A stretch of DNA of 64,000 nucleotides from Tenuifilaceae bacterium CYCD (GTDB lineage: Bacteria > Bacteroidota > Bacteroidia > Bacteroidales > Tenuifilaceae), in NCBI GenBank assembly GCA_036322835.1, contig AP027304.1, positions 3,472,001 to 3,536,000 on the forward strand. Direction: 5' to 3'. Shown piece after piece: positions 46,514-53,727 of the stretch. The first letter of the stretch is position 1. Each line of letters opens with the position of its first letter. The notes beneath the pieces are model-generated. The model did not search any database, had not been told where the DNA came from, and worked only from the letters and a program-made list of their open reading frames with translations. The translations under genes were made by a program, and so were the position numbers.

Positions 46514-47404
46514 TTACTCAGTTTGATTATATACCACAAAACTTCCTTTTTCAACACTTAGCATTTCGGAAATAATATCGCACTTTGCCATTAGCAAAAA
46601 GAAAATCCTTTTATCTTTTTGCCGCATTAACCCTTCATAATTCCCTTGTCCTTTAGATATTATAAGATCGGCAGAATTATAAACGTCAAGAAACTCATCA
46701 CTACATTTAGATAAAACCGTTGAAGGTGCATCAAACCCATTGGATATTACATCCGCCACCAGATCCATTCCTACCTCTGCGGCATCCTCCATTGTTGCAT
46801 CATTCAGCACAGAAGCGCCTCTAACGGCATAGGTTATTTCGGGGTGCATCATCGTTTCGATAAAAAGTTTATCAAAAACAATTTCTCCTGCATTATCGCC
46901 TAAATACAGAATTTTTTTTGCTTGTCGAATTGCATTTTGAAGAGCGATAGAGTGATCGATAGCAAATGGAGCATTTATTACGGCACCAATGGTTTTATTA
47001 ATATCAAAATTATTGTTAGCCCCATAATCCATTATATTTCCTGCAATTGAAAGACGAATCGCTAAGTCAAACGGATTTACTGCCAAAATAATCTGTGCTC
47101 TCCACTTACCATATAATTCGGCTGCTTGTTTATTGCACGTTTTTTTCTCTTCAGCAAAAGGATCGGGAACTTTAATAATCTGGCAGAACGCATTATTTAG
47201 TATCCGTTGTATTTCTGGACTTGAAAGGTGGTTGTTTGCGTTAACTGTTGCTTGGAAAAACAAAACGAAACTTTTCTGTTCTCTCTGGCTTACATTAAAC
47301 TTTTTGAACAAGCGTTGATAGGTTTTATGGAAACAATCTATGCAACGCTCATCCGTTCTACCATTTGTATTAATGTCCGCAACTTCCATGTTCGTGGCTC
47401 TCAT
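46514..47404 (-). CDS. DUF89/ARMT1-like protein
   Basis: The 296-residue protein (291 if begun at the ATG at 47389) has an N-terminal CIDCF motif and the DUF89 signature YLGDNAGEIVFDK near residue 190, with VVADVISNGFDAPST later. DUF89 proteins include metal-dependent damage-control phosphatases; the CxxC-bearing archaeal/anaerobic branch is uncharacterised. Its 5' end overlaps the NifX-like gene upstream by 35 bases (20 from the second ATG). Confidence 0.82.
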   Translation of the reverse strand: MRATNMEVADINTNGRTDERCIDCFHKTYQRLFKKFNVSQREQKSFVLFFQATVNANNHLSSPEIQRILNNAFCQIIKVPDPFAEEKKTCNKQAAELYGKWRAQIILAVNPFDLAIRLSIAGNIMDYGANNNFDINKTIGAVINAPFAIDHSIALQNAIRQAKKILYLGDNAGEIVFDKLFIETMMHPEITYAVRGASVLNDATMEDAAEVGMDLVADVISNGFDAPSTVLSKCSDEFLDVYNSADLIISKGQGNYEGLMRQKDKRIFFLLMAKCDIISEMLSVEKGSFVVYNQTE

Positions 47405-47741
47405 CGTGATTGCAGTAATTAGCGCTAAGGCTTAATCTATTTGCCACAAAATCATTCACAAGTTCTTTGGCTGGTTTTATGGGTGCGCCAACAAAGGCGT
47501 TAATTTTTTGCTGGTTAAAAAGTTCAATGGCTTTTTGCCCCATACCTCCTGCAATAACATCGGTAACTCCAAACTGAGCAACCCAACGAGGGTATAATCC
47601 CGGAACATGTTCCGGCGGAGTCAATTCCCTGATGCTTGTAATTACACTATTTTCCACATTTACAATTGCAAATGTTTGGCAATGTCCAAAATGAGAACAT
47701 AATACTCCATTTTCTAAAGGAATAGCAATACATTTATTCAT
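47370..47741 (-). CDS. NifX/NifB-like iron-molybdenum-cofactor-binding domain protein
   Basis: The 123 residues form a dinitrogenase Fe-Mo-cofactor domain: VLCSHFGHCQTFAIV, then VIAGGMGQKAIELF. A Cys/His tail (NYCNHDESHEHGSCGH) probably binds metal. The window has no nitrogenase genes, and such domains are common in non-fixing anaerobes within this cluster type. The start is 63 bases downstream of the second DUF5320 gene. Confidence 0.87.
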   Translation of the reverse strand: MNKCIAIPLENGVLCSHFGHCQTFAIVNVENSVITSIRELTPPEHVPGLYPRWVAQFGVTDVIAGGMGQKAIELFNQQKINAFVGAPIKPAKELVNDFVANRLSLSANYCNHDESHEHGSCGH

Positions 47742-47804
47742 ACTTAATTATTTAAATGATTTCATTATAATATTTAGGAAGCATATAAACGCACCTAGTT
47801 TACC

Positions 47805-48038
47805 TTAAATATTTCCCCTGAAACGGTTTTGCCGTCCCATTCCAAAACCGCTACCGCCTCGACCTCGACCTCGACCAAAGCCAAACCCCCGACCTTGAGT
47901 TGAAAGTTGATTCTCTAAATTTTCTGACATTGCACTTTCTCCACGTTTCAGGTTTGTTCCAAAATTGGTGCAACGTCCCATTTTTCTTCCAGTCATAGAG
48001 CCTTGCCCCATAGGACCTGTTTGATTAAAACTTGGCAT
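47805..48038 (-). CDS. DUF5320 protein (1), Gly/Arg-rich
   Basis: The 77-residue protein starts with the family signature MPSFNQTGPMGQGSMTGRKMG and ends in a Gly/Arg/Phe-rich repeat (RGFGFGRGRGRGG). The family occurs beside NifX-like and MinD-like genes in anaerobes. The function is unknown; it resembles a small nucleic-acid- or scaffold-binding protein, though this is only a guess from composition. Confidence 0.78.
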   Translation of the reverse strand: MPSFNQTGPMGQGSMTGRKMGRCTNFGTNLKRGESAMSENLENQLSTQGRGFGFGRGRGRGGSGFGMGRQNRFRGNI

Positions 48039-48064
48039 ATAACCTCCTTTTTATATAGTAAGCA

Positions 48065-48247
48065 TTATTGCTTACCGCTTTTTAAACGTTTTCCTTGTCC
48101 ACAACCTCCGCCAGACTTACGACGTTTTCCCATACCCTTACCAAGCTTTTGTATCTTTTCATCGTTTAGCATGGAACTACATTCACCTAGCTTACGGCCA
48201 GAACCGGCTCCGTTACCTTCAGGACCGGTTTTATCAATATTTGGCAT
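48065..48247 (-). CDS. DUF5320 protein (2)
   Basis: A 60-residue sister of the next gene, with MPNIDKTGPEGNGAGSGRKLGEC and a Lys/Gly-rich tail ending GGCGQGKRLKSGKQ. It lies between a NifX-like gene (10 bases away) and the other DUF5320 gene (26 bases away). Confidence 0.75.
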   Translation of the reverse strand: MPNIDKTGPEGNGAGSGRKLGECSSMLNDEKIQKLGKGMGKRRKSGGGCGQGKRLKSGKQ

Positions 48248-48256
48248 TTATGTTAT

Positions 48257-48574
48257 TTAATGGTTCAGCATTTCAATAATATCCTTAATCTTTCTGGTGG
48301 AATCTTTTAACGCAATCATTTGAATTTTTAAACTATCGAGCAGTGGTTTTATTTTTAAGCCAAATTCGCCCGAAATTATCATATTCACATTTCGCGAAGC
48401 AACTAACTGTACCGATGCAGGGCCAGCACCTTCTTCTGCATCTTTATTGGGATTAGGAATGTATTCTATCGCGCTACTGTCTGAATCATAAATTACAAAG
48501 TAAGCGCAACGGCCAAATCGATGGTCTATTGTTGATTCAATTGAATTTCCTGTTGATGTAATGGCAACTTTCAT
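48257..48574 (-). CDS. NifX/NifB-like domain protein (2)
   Basis: The 105-residue protein is a single iron-molybdenum-cofactor-type domain: MKVAITSTGNSIES, HRFGRCAYFVIYD, and VNMIISGEFGLKI. It lacks the Cys/His tail of the other copy. It heads the tight block of the operon. A 196-base gap separates it from the DUF134 gene. Confidence 0.86.
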   Translation of the reverse strand: MKVAITSTGNSIESTIDHRFGRCAYFVIYDSDSSAIEYIPNPNKDAEEGAGPASVQLVASRNVNMIISGEFGLKIKPLLDSLKIQMIALKDSTRKIKDIIEMLNH

Positions 48575-48770
48575 CCGTACAAAATTTTAATATTATTAAT
48601 TGATACTAAGTTACGTTTTGACGTTTAACATCCATTAATGCTCAGATGAACCCCGCAGGGCTCGCCGTAGGCAAACAAACATATTTTATTGACTTTGCCG
48701 AACTCGCAAAAACGCTCAGTTCATCCGCATATATGCAAACCTCTTTACATGGGTGTTTCATATTTTAATT
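48575..48770. other. Spacer between DUF134 and the NifX-like gene
   Basis: No gene is visible. GATGAAC (about 48644) and GTTCATC (about 48719) can pair. Whether the DUF134 transcript continues across this gap is not decided by sequence. Confidence 0.35.
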
Positions 48771-49355
48771 TTAAAATTTATCACAGTTTAGACTCCCTTT
48801 GCGTTTCATTCTACCTCCACACTTTGAACATATCTCGCAATTACAAGGAATACCGTTTTTGTGTTCCTGCTCAAAACCACAGCTGGGACAAATACAAATG
48901 GCGTTGCAGTCCCTTATTTCTTCTTCTTCATGGGAATTATCGTAATCATATTCAGCTACCTGATTACTACCACACAAAGGGCAATGTTCAATCAGCTTAT
49001 CCTTTTCGGGATTATTAAAGAAGCAGGAACATTCCTTGCAGTGATACCAATCACTGTCAAAATATACCTTTCCTCCCTCAATGGTAACTTGCCGCCCCTC
49101 CACAAAAGCCTTAGCTATTTTTTGACGGGCAGAACCATAAATTCGGGTATAGGTTGGTCGAGACACATTCATTATTTCTGAAGCCTGTAAATGATTATAC
49201 ATATCATAATCACATAATCTCAATGCTTCATATTCCTCGTACAATAAAGTAATTGGTTCTATTTTTTGTTTTTCTGAGTTTAATCCATAAGGTTTAAATC
49301 CCTTTATTAATGGGGGGCTTAAAACCTTTCTAATTCTTTTTGCTCTTGGCGACAT
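48771..49355 (-). CDS. DUF134 HTH regulator with C-terminal Cys-rich extension
   Basis: The 194-residue protein has the DUF134 part (about 1-98): LLYEEYEALRLCDYDMYNHLQASEIMNVSRPTYTRIYGSARQKIA, a sigma-70-like helix-turn-helix. After it come CKECSCFF, CPLCG, CICPSCG and CNCEICSKCGG, a Cys-rich zinc-ribbon-like tail (about 108-190). DUF134 proteins occur with this cluster and are taken to regulate it. The Cys tail could sense metal or redox state. Two tandem palindromes precede it. Confidence 0.85.
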   Translation of the reverse strand: MSPRAKRIRKVLSPPLIKGFKPYGLNSEKQKIEPITLLYEEYEALRLCDYDMYNHLQASEIMNVSRPTYTRIYGSARQKIAKAFVEGRQVTIEGGKVYFDSDWYHCKECSCFFNNPEKDKLIEHCPLCGSNQVAEYDYDNSHEEEEIRDCNAICICPSCGFEQEHKNGIPCNCEICSKCGGRMKRKGSLNCDKF

Positions 49356-49362
49356 GCTTTAA

Positions 49363-49412
49363 TTGAACTATGGTTCGATGCAAATATAATGAACTATTGT
49401 TCATTTGACAAA
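49363..49412 (-). promoter_or_regulatory. DUF134 promoter with tandem operator palindromes
   Basis: On the minus strand a -33 TTTG (49412-49409) and a -7 TATATTTG (49388-49381) are 20 bases apart, a near-ideal Bacteroidota promoter. The palindrome ATGAACTATTGTTCAT (49389-49404) fills the spacer. A second, TGAACTATGGTTCG-type palindrome (49363-49378) covers the likely start site. Both share GAACTATNGTTC, 26 bases apart centre to centre. This layout fits autorepression. Confidence 0.65.
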
Positions 49413-49428
49413 TAATTTTCTACATTTG
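49397..49428 (+). promoter_or_regulatory. Candidate promoter of the thioesterase gene
   Basis: TACATTTG at 49421-49428 matches TAnnTTTG. A TTG at 49397-49399 lies about 21 bases upstream, inside operator palindrome 2. The DUF134 protein might therefore also control this gene. Confidence 0.4.
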
Positions 49429-49442
49429 CCAAAAAATTTTTT

Positions 49443-49829
49443 ATGGTTGAGAAAATACTAAACACCGAAACAAGGCAGTTTAAGGTTGCGTTTCCGAGTA
49501 CTTTAAATGACAATCACACTTTATTTGGTGGAATAGCCATGCAATGGATGGATGAAGTTGCTTATATTACAGCAAGAAGATTTGCTCAGCAAAAAATGGT
49601 TACAGTATCGGTAGATAAAATTAAGTTTTTACAACCAATTAATTCTGGGTCAATTGTTGAAGTGGTTGGTAGAGTTTCAAAAGTAAAAAATGCAATAATA
49701 GAAATTCAAACAAATGTATATATTGAGGAGATGTTGGTAAAAAAGAACGCTATTGAAGCGGTATTTACATTTGCAGCCGTGAATAATCTAAATAAACCAG
49801 TCCGAATATTTATTGAAAAGGAGTATTAA
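49443..49829 (+). CDS. Acyl-CoA thioesterase, hotdog fold (YciA-like)
   Basis: The 128-residue protein has the acyl-CoA hydrolase pattern DNHTLFGGIAMQWMDEVAYITARRFA and VDKIKFLQPINSGSIVEVVGRV. It should hydrolyse acyl-CoA in the cytoplasm. Its start lies 88 bases from the divergent DUF134 gene and it shares its upstream region. No lipid genes are adjacent. Confidence 0.87.
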   Translation: MVEKILNTETRQFKVAFPSTLNDNHTLFGGIAMQWMDEVAYITARRFAQQKMVTVSVDKIKFLQPINSGSIVEVVGRVSKVKNAIIEIQTNVYIEEMLVKKNAIEAVFTFAAVNNLNKPVRIFIEKEY

Positions 49830-49888
49830 TATTTTCCTTAATACCCTCTTAGTCGATTACTCACATTGCTTTTACGAAATCACGAAGG

Positions 49889-50569
49889 TTATCCTTTTTG
49901 GCTAATTATCTTAAGCATTTCTCCATTCTGGATTGTAAGTTCTTTTTTATTCAAGTTTATAATTCCATCCTTACAAAATTCACTCAGCTGGCGGCTAACA
50001 CTCTCGCGCGAAGTGCTTATAAAATCAGCAAGTTCATTAATGGTTAAGGGTAATTCAAACTCATTCGACTTAAAAACATCGTGCGACATACAAAGAAGAA
50101 TTTCCGCAAGCCGACCCGGCAATTGTTTTTGCGACATGTTTGTGTACCGCTGGTAATCGGCCAGTTCATTCCTACATAAGTCAAGAATTACCTCATACGC
50201 AAAGTTCCCATTACCAACAATAAATTCACGAAAAGTATCGAGAGAGATAAAGCAAATATTGGTTGCAGTTAATGCTGTGGCAGAGTACTGGTTTACCTTA
50301 ACGCCAAACGTAGTAGGTAACCCTAAATATGCCGGCGCCTTTGTTAATCGAAGAATTTTTTCGCCAGCCGGCCCCTTCATGTGAACCTTAACCAAGCCCG
50401 ACTTTAAGTATACAATATTGGTTGCAAAAGTTCCCTCACGGAAAATGCTCTCCCCTTTCTTAAATGATATTTGAGCACAATTACCGCCAAGTACCTCCAA
50501 CTCAACTTCTGAAAGAGACCTTGCTGCAGTTAACTTGTAAGTACACAATCTACAATCAGTGTTTGCCAT
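49889..50569 (-). CDS. Crp/Fnr-family transcriptional regulator
   Basis: I use the ATG at 50569 (226 residues, MANTDCRLCTYKL); a frame with ten extra residues opens at 50599. The N-terminal half is a cyclic-nucleotide-like sensor domain (KGESIFREGTFATNIVYLKSGLVKV); the C-terminal half is a Crp HTH (INELADFISTSRESVSRQL). Two Cys near the start (CRLC) could be redox-active, but a full Fnr cluster set is not evident. It is divergent from the dsrE-qmo operon, the obvious target. Confidence 0.85.
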   Translation of the reverse strand: MANTDCRLCTYKLTAARSLSEVELEVLGGNCAQISFKKGESIFREGTFATNIVYLKSGLVKVHMKGPAGEKILRLTKAPAYLGLPTTFGVKVNQYSATALTATNICFISLDTFREFIVGNGNFAYEVILDLCRNELADYQRYTNMSQKQLPGRLAEILLCMSHDVFKSNEFELPLTINELADFISTSRESVSRQLSEFCKDGIINLNKKELTIQNGEMLKIISQKG

Positions 50570-50588
50570 ATTTGAGAATTTCCACCAG

Positions 50589-50690
50589 CAAATATACAAA
50601 ATGATTTCTGAACGTGATAAATGTCACATACATCAGTTAGCCTTATCACAGGGCTAAAATAGCATTGTAATTGAATTGACGCTAAATTTG
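50589..50690. promoter_or_regulatory. Divergent regulatory region between Crp/Fnr gene and dsrE operon
   Basis: A Crp-like palindrome GTGATAAATGTCAC (50614-50627) lies over the upstream promoter element of the Crp/Fnr gene, whose -7 is TATATTTG on the minus strand (50596-50589). TTAGCC/GGCTAA (50637-50657) and GTGATAA/TTATCAC (50614-50620, 50643-50649) are nested inverted repeats. TAAATTTG (50683-50690) is the -7 of the dsrE operon. The Crp/Fnr protein is the likely binder. Confidence 0.55.
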
Positions 50691-50734
50691 TTTTTTACAA
50701 AGTTAAACTTAACCAAACATAATTAACTATAGCC

Positions 50735-51280
50735 ATGGACATGGAATTTGAAAAACAACTCGAGGAGCTCAAAAAGAAAGTTGGCAAACTCGAAAAAGGC
50801 CGTAAGGACAAAATGACCCTTGTGGTTTTCTCTGGCGAACTGGACAAACTAATGGCTGCCATGATTATTGCCACTGGTGCTACTGCAATGGATATGGAGG
50901 TTAAACTATTCTTCACGTTCTGGGCCACAGCAGCGCTCCGCGATCCCAAAAAGAGCGTAAAGGGTAAAACTTTTATGTCGAAAATGTTCGGCTTTATGCT
51001 CCCAAAAGGTGCAAAAAAGGTTAAACTGTCCAATATGAATATGGGAGGAATGGGTAAAGCAATGCTCGAAGGGCTGATGAAGAAAAAAGGCGTAAAATCG
51101 TTACCGGAACTATTCCAAGCAGCAGGTGAATTGGGTGTTGAAATCAATGTTTGCGAAATGTCGATGGACTTAATGGGCTTCAAGAAAGAGGAACTAATCG
51201 ACTACCCAAAATTGAATATTTGCGGCGTTGGAACATTCCTATCCGATGCTGAGGAGAGTAAAATTCAGCTATTTATCTAG
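50735..51280 (+). CDS. DsrE/DsrF-like protein (DsrE2 type)
   Basis: The 181-residue protein has an N-terminal coiled segment (about 5-22), then the DsrE-like fold with LVVFSGELDKLMAAMIIATGATAM and the conserved C140 in CEMSMDLMG, the probable sulfur-carrying Cys. DsrE-type proteins move persulfide sulfur, usually together with TusA, whose gene is next. It is the first gene of the qmo-like operon. Confidence 0.87.
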   Translation: MDMEFEKQLEELKKKVGKLEKGRKDKMTLVVFSGELDKLMAAMIIATGATAMDMEVKLFFTFWATAALRDPKKSVKGKTFMSKMFGFMLPKGAKKVKLSNMNMGGMGKAMLEGLMKKKGVKSLPELFQAAGELGVEINVCEMSMDLMGFKKEELIDYPKLNICGVGTFLSDAEESKIQLFI

Positions 51281-51410
51281 ATAAAATCATTTAAGAATAT
51301 CGATTAACGATTTTTAATTTTAGAACTGAAAATAGTTAGATAATCTAAATCTTCTTAAATCATCATTCGTTAATCCTTGTTCATAATTCAAATTACTAAA
51401 ATATAACACA

Positions 51411-51662
51411 ATGACAACAGAAGAATTAAAAAACCTAAAGGCAAACCAAACAGTTGATGCACGTGGAACCGCTTGTCCTGGACCACTTTTAGCAGCAAAA
51501 AAAGCCGTTGGAGATATTGAGTCGGGTGAAATTCTTGAAATTTTATCGTCCGACGAAGGTACAAAGCATGACATACCTAAGTGGTGCGAAAAAATGGAGC
51601 ACGAATTCCTTGGCATAGTTGAGGAAGATAGCTACAGCCGCTTATTCCTGAAAAAAGCATAA
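51411..51662 (+). CDS. TusA-family sulfur carrier
   Basis: The 83-residue protein has the sulfur-carrier motif C22-PGP in DARGTACPGPLLAAKKA, with the usual IF3-C-like fold length. It accepts persulfide sulfur on Cys22 and passes it on. It lies between dsrE and the MvhD-like gene. Persulfide delivery to the neighbouring Hdr-like proteins is an inference. Confidence 0.9.
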   Translation: MTTEELKNLKANQTVDARGTACPGPLLAAKKAVGDIESGEILEILSSDEGTKHDIPKWCEKMEHEFLGIVEEDSYSRLFLKKA

Positions 51663-51686
51663 TGATTTAAACGCAAAGGCGCTACG

Positions 51687-51731
51687 ACGCAAAGTTTACA
51701 TAGCGACTTTGCGTCCCTGCCTAGCGGCAGG
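51687..51731. repeat. Hairpins in the tusA/MvhD-like spacer
   Basis: GACGCAAAGT (51687-51696) pairs with ACTTTGCGTC (51707-51716), and CTGCC/GGCAG (51717-51731) forms a second small hairpin. Confidence 0.55.
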
Positions 51732-51758
51732 CAAGTTAGCGTTCAAAATCTATTTACA

Positions 51759-52187
51759 ATGCCAACCGAAAACTTCTCACCAAAAATACTGGTCTTCTCC
51801 ACCGATAAAATATCGGACCCGGGAATCGACCAAGCCGGATTGCGTAAACTACACTACTCGCCTACGGTTTACGTAATTAGCCTGCCCTGCTCATCGGGCA
51901 TTAAACCACGATGGATTATGCGAGCATTCGAAAAAGGTTTCGATGGAGTATTTATTGCTGCCGATGGGCACGAATGCTCCTACAGCCCTAAATGCGCCGA
52001 GCATACCAACACAATCATTGTGGAATCGCAAAAAATGATGAGGGAAAAAAACATCAATCCCAAACGAATCAGAATGGCCGCGCTTTGCTCTGTTTGTGCC
52101 GAACCATTTGTAAGCCATATGGGGAACTTCTCAAAGATACTTTCCGAATTGGGAAGTCTAAATACTGAGGAGTATAAGCCTAGTTAA
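51759..52187 (+). CDS. MvhD-like hydrogenase iron-sulfur subunit / HdrA-partner protein
   Basis: The 142-residue protein fits the MvhD/FrhD family: LPCSSGIKPRWIMRAFEKGFDGVFIAADGHECSYSPKC and ALCSVC. Cys are at 44, 73, 79, 110 and 113. The usual N-terminal Cys pair (as in CNWC) is absent; here the region is FSTDKISDPGID. MvhD proteins pass electrons to HdrA through a [2Fe-2S] site. In sulfate reducers this domain is fused to QmoB, but here it is a separate gene. Confidence 0.8.
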   Translation: MPTENFSPKILVFSTDKISDPGIDQAGLRKLHYSPTVYVISLPCSSGIKPRWIMRAFEKGFDGVFIAADGHECSYSPKCAEHTNTIIVESQKMMREKNINPKRIRMAALCSVCAEPFVSHMGNFSKILSELGSLNTEEYKPS

Positions 52188-52199
52188 ATAATTCTTTGT

Positions 52200-52275
52200 G
52201 CTCTTCGTAATGTCCTTATGAGCCTTTGTGGTTTATTTTTTACCACAAAGAACACAAAGTATCTCAAAGTAAAAG
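52200..52275. repeat. ACCACAAAG hairpin in the MvhD-like/QmoA spacer
   Basis: CTTTGTGGT (near 52218) pairs with ACCACAAAG (near 52240), followed by AACACAAAG repeats. Confidence 0.45.
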
Positions 52276-52300
52276 TAAGATTTAATTCAAATCTGAAACA

Positions 52301-53629
52301 ATGTCAGAAAATAACAAAAAATACGATGCCCTTGTTGTGGGCGGAGGAATAGCTGGGCAGGAAGCAGCTCTTAGCCTCGCGGATATGGACTATAAGGTTC
52401 TTCTAGTTGAGAAAGAGCTGTCCATTGGTGGCAAAATGATACAGTTGAGCAAGGTTTTCCCAACGCTCGATTGCGCTGCGTGTATTACAACGCCCAAAAT
52501 GTCCGAAACAGCCAGGCATCCAAATATCTCGTTATTGCTGAATACAGACATAATGGAGATTACAAAAAGTAATGGATTGTTCAATGTTGACCTAACCATT
52601 CGACCAACATACGTTAATCCAGATTTATGCACTGGATGTCAACTTTGTGAGTGGACATGTCCAAGCGTAATCGATGACAAATACAACTACAATATGGTTG
52701 GACAAAAGGCCATATCTATAGCCTTTAGCTTAGCCAACCCCAAGGTAGCCGCAATTGATATGAACCATTGCATTCACTGTAAAAAGTGCGAAAAGGTTTG
52801 TGTACCTAAAGCTATTGATTACGAAATGCAACCTAAAAATATAAGTATTGAGACAAAAACTGTAATTATTTCAACCGGTTTTAACCTTTTTAAAGGGGAG
52901 AATAAACCACAGTATGGATTTAAAAAATTCCCCAATGTAATTGATGCCATGCAGATGGATAGGTTAATTGCTCCTACTCGACCCTACAATGCCGTTCTAC
53001 GCCCAAGCGATGGTAAGGTTCCAGATAAAATTGCCTACGTACTGTGTGCAGGCTCTAGGGACTCCAGTCTTGAGAATAACATTGGATGTGGTGCGGAGTG
53101 CTCAAACAACCCAATCTGCTCGCAGATTTGCTGCATGTACTCCATAAAGCAAGCCCAACTACTTATGGGCGCTCTGCCAATGGCCGATATCACAATTTAC
53201 TACATGGACATCAGGGCATTTGGGAAGGGTTATGAGGAATTTTTCCAACAATCAAAAGGAATGGGCGTTAGCTTTATCAAGGGAAAAATTGCAAAAATCA
53301 CCCAAAAAGATGAGAAAAGTGGCGATTTGATTCTTCGATACGAGGATGTAACTACCGGAACGCTCAAGGAGGCCAAGCACGATTTGGTAGTTCTTTCGGT
53401 TGGTGTTTTACCAAACAACGAAATAACAAAAGTTTTTACTGATGAAAAATTAGAACTGGATAACCAGGGATTTATAAAATCGGTTGATGAACTTGTAAGC
53501 CCCTCGCTAACCAGTATCGATGGAGTGTTTGTAGCGGGAACGGCTGCTGGTCCAAAGGATATTCCGGACTCAATCCTTTCGGCTGGGTCAGCGGCATCGG
53601 AAGCGGCAAGTTACGTGAATAATTTATAG
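52301..53629 (+). CDS. HdrA-like FAD/Fe-S protein, QmoA-like
   Basis: The 442-residue flavoprotein has the FAD fold VVGGGIAGQEAAL (12-24), the HdrA motif VFPTLDCAACITTPKM with C58 and C61, and a ferredoxin insert with C110/C113/C116/C120 and C157/C160/C163/C167. The length fits QmoA or a short HdrA. QmoA-type subunits take part in electron exchange with menaquinone through QmoC. It lies upstream of a full-length HdrA-like gene. Confidence 0.87.
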   Translation: MSENNKKYDALVVGGGIAGQEAALSLADMDYKVLLVEKELSIGGKMIQLSKVFPTLDCAACITTPKMSETARHPNISLLLNTDIMEITKSNGLFNVDLTIRPTYVNPDLCTGCQLCEWTCPSVIDDKYNYNMVGQKAISIAFSLANPKVAAIDMNHCIHCKKCEKVCVPKAIDYEMQPKNISIETKTVIISTGFNLFKGENKPQYGFKKFPNVIDAMQMDRLIAPTRPYNAVLRPSDGKVPDKIAYVLCAGSRDSSLENNIGCGAECSNNPICSQICCMYSIKQAQLLMGALPMADITIYYMDIRAFGKGYEEFFQQSKGMGVSFIKGKIAKITQKDEKSGDLILRYEDVTTGTLKEAKHDLVVLSVGVLPNNEITKVFTDEKLELDNQGFIKSVDELVSPSLTSIDGVFVAGTAAGPKDIPDSILSAGSAASEAASYVNNL

Positions 53630-53642
53630 TTACTCGATAAAC

Positions 53643-53701
53643 ATTCCGGGCTTGACCCGGAATCCATCTCAACCAACATGGATTCCCGCCTACGCGGGAA
53701 T
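53643..53701. repeat. Two ATTCC...GGAAT dispersed palindromes
   Basis: ATTCCGGG/CCCGGAAT (53643-53663) and ATTCCCGC/GCGGGAAT (53682-53701) fill the spacer between the QmoA-like and HdrA-like genes. Confidence 0.7.
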
Positions 53702-53727
53702 GAAAAAAGGAAGTAAAAAAAATAAAG

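Noticed and set aside
47370-48574. Possible nitrogen-fixation locus because of the NifX/NifB-like domains
   Set aside because: No nifHDK, nifB radical SAM part or nifEN is present. Such domains are common in non-fixing anaerobes within this cluster type.
48689-49181. Two plus-strand frames opposite the DUF134 gene
   Set aside because: They are shadows of the Cys-rich coding sequence on the other strand; no start context.
51759-52187. A hydrogenase operon, suggested by the MvhD-like gene
   Set aside because: No large or small hydrogenase subunit genes are nearby; MvhD-like proteins commonly partner with HdrA without hydrogenase.
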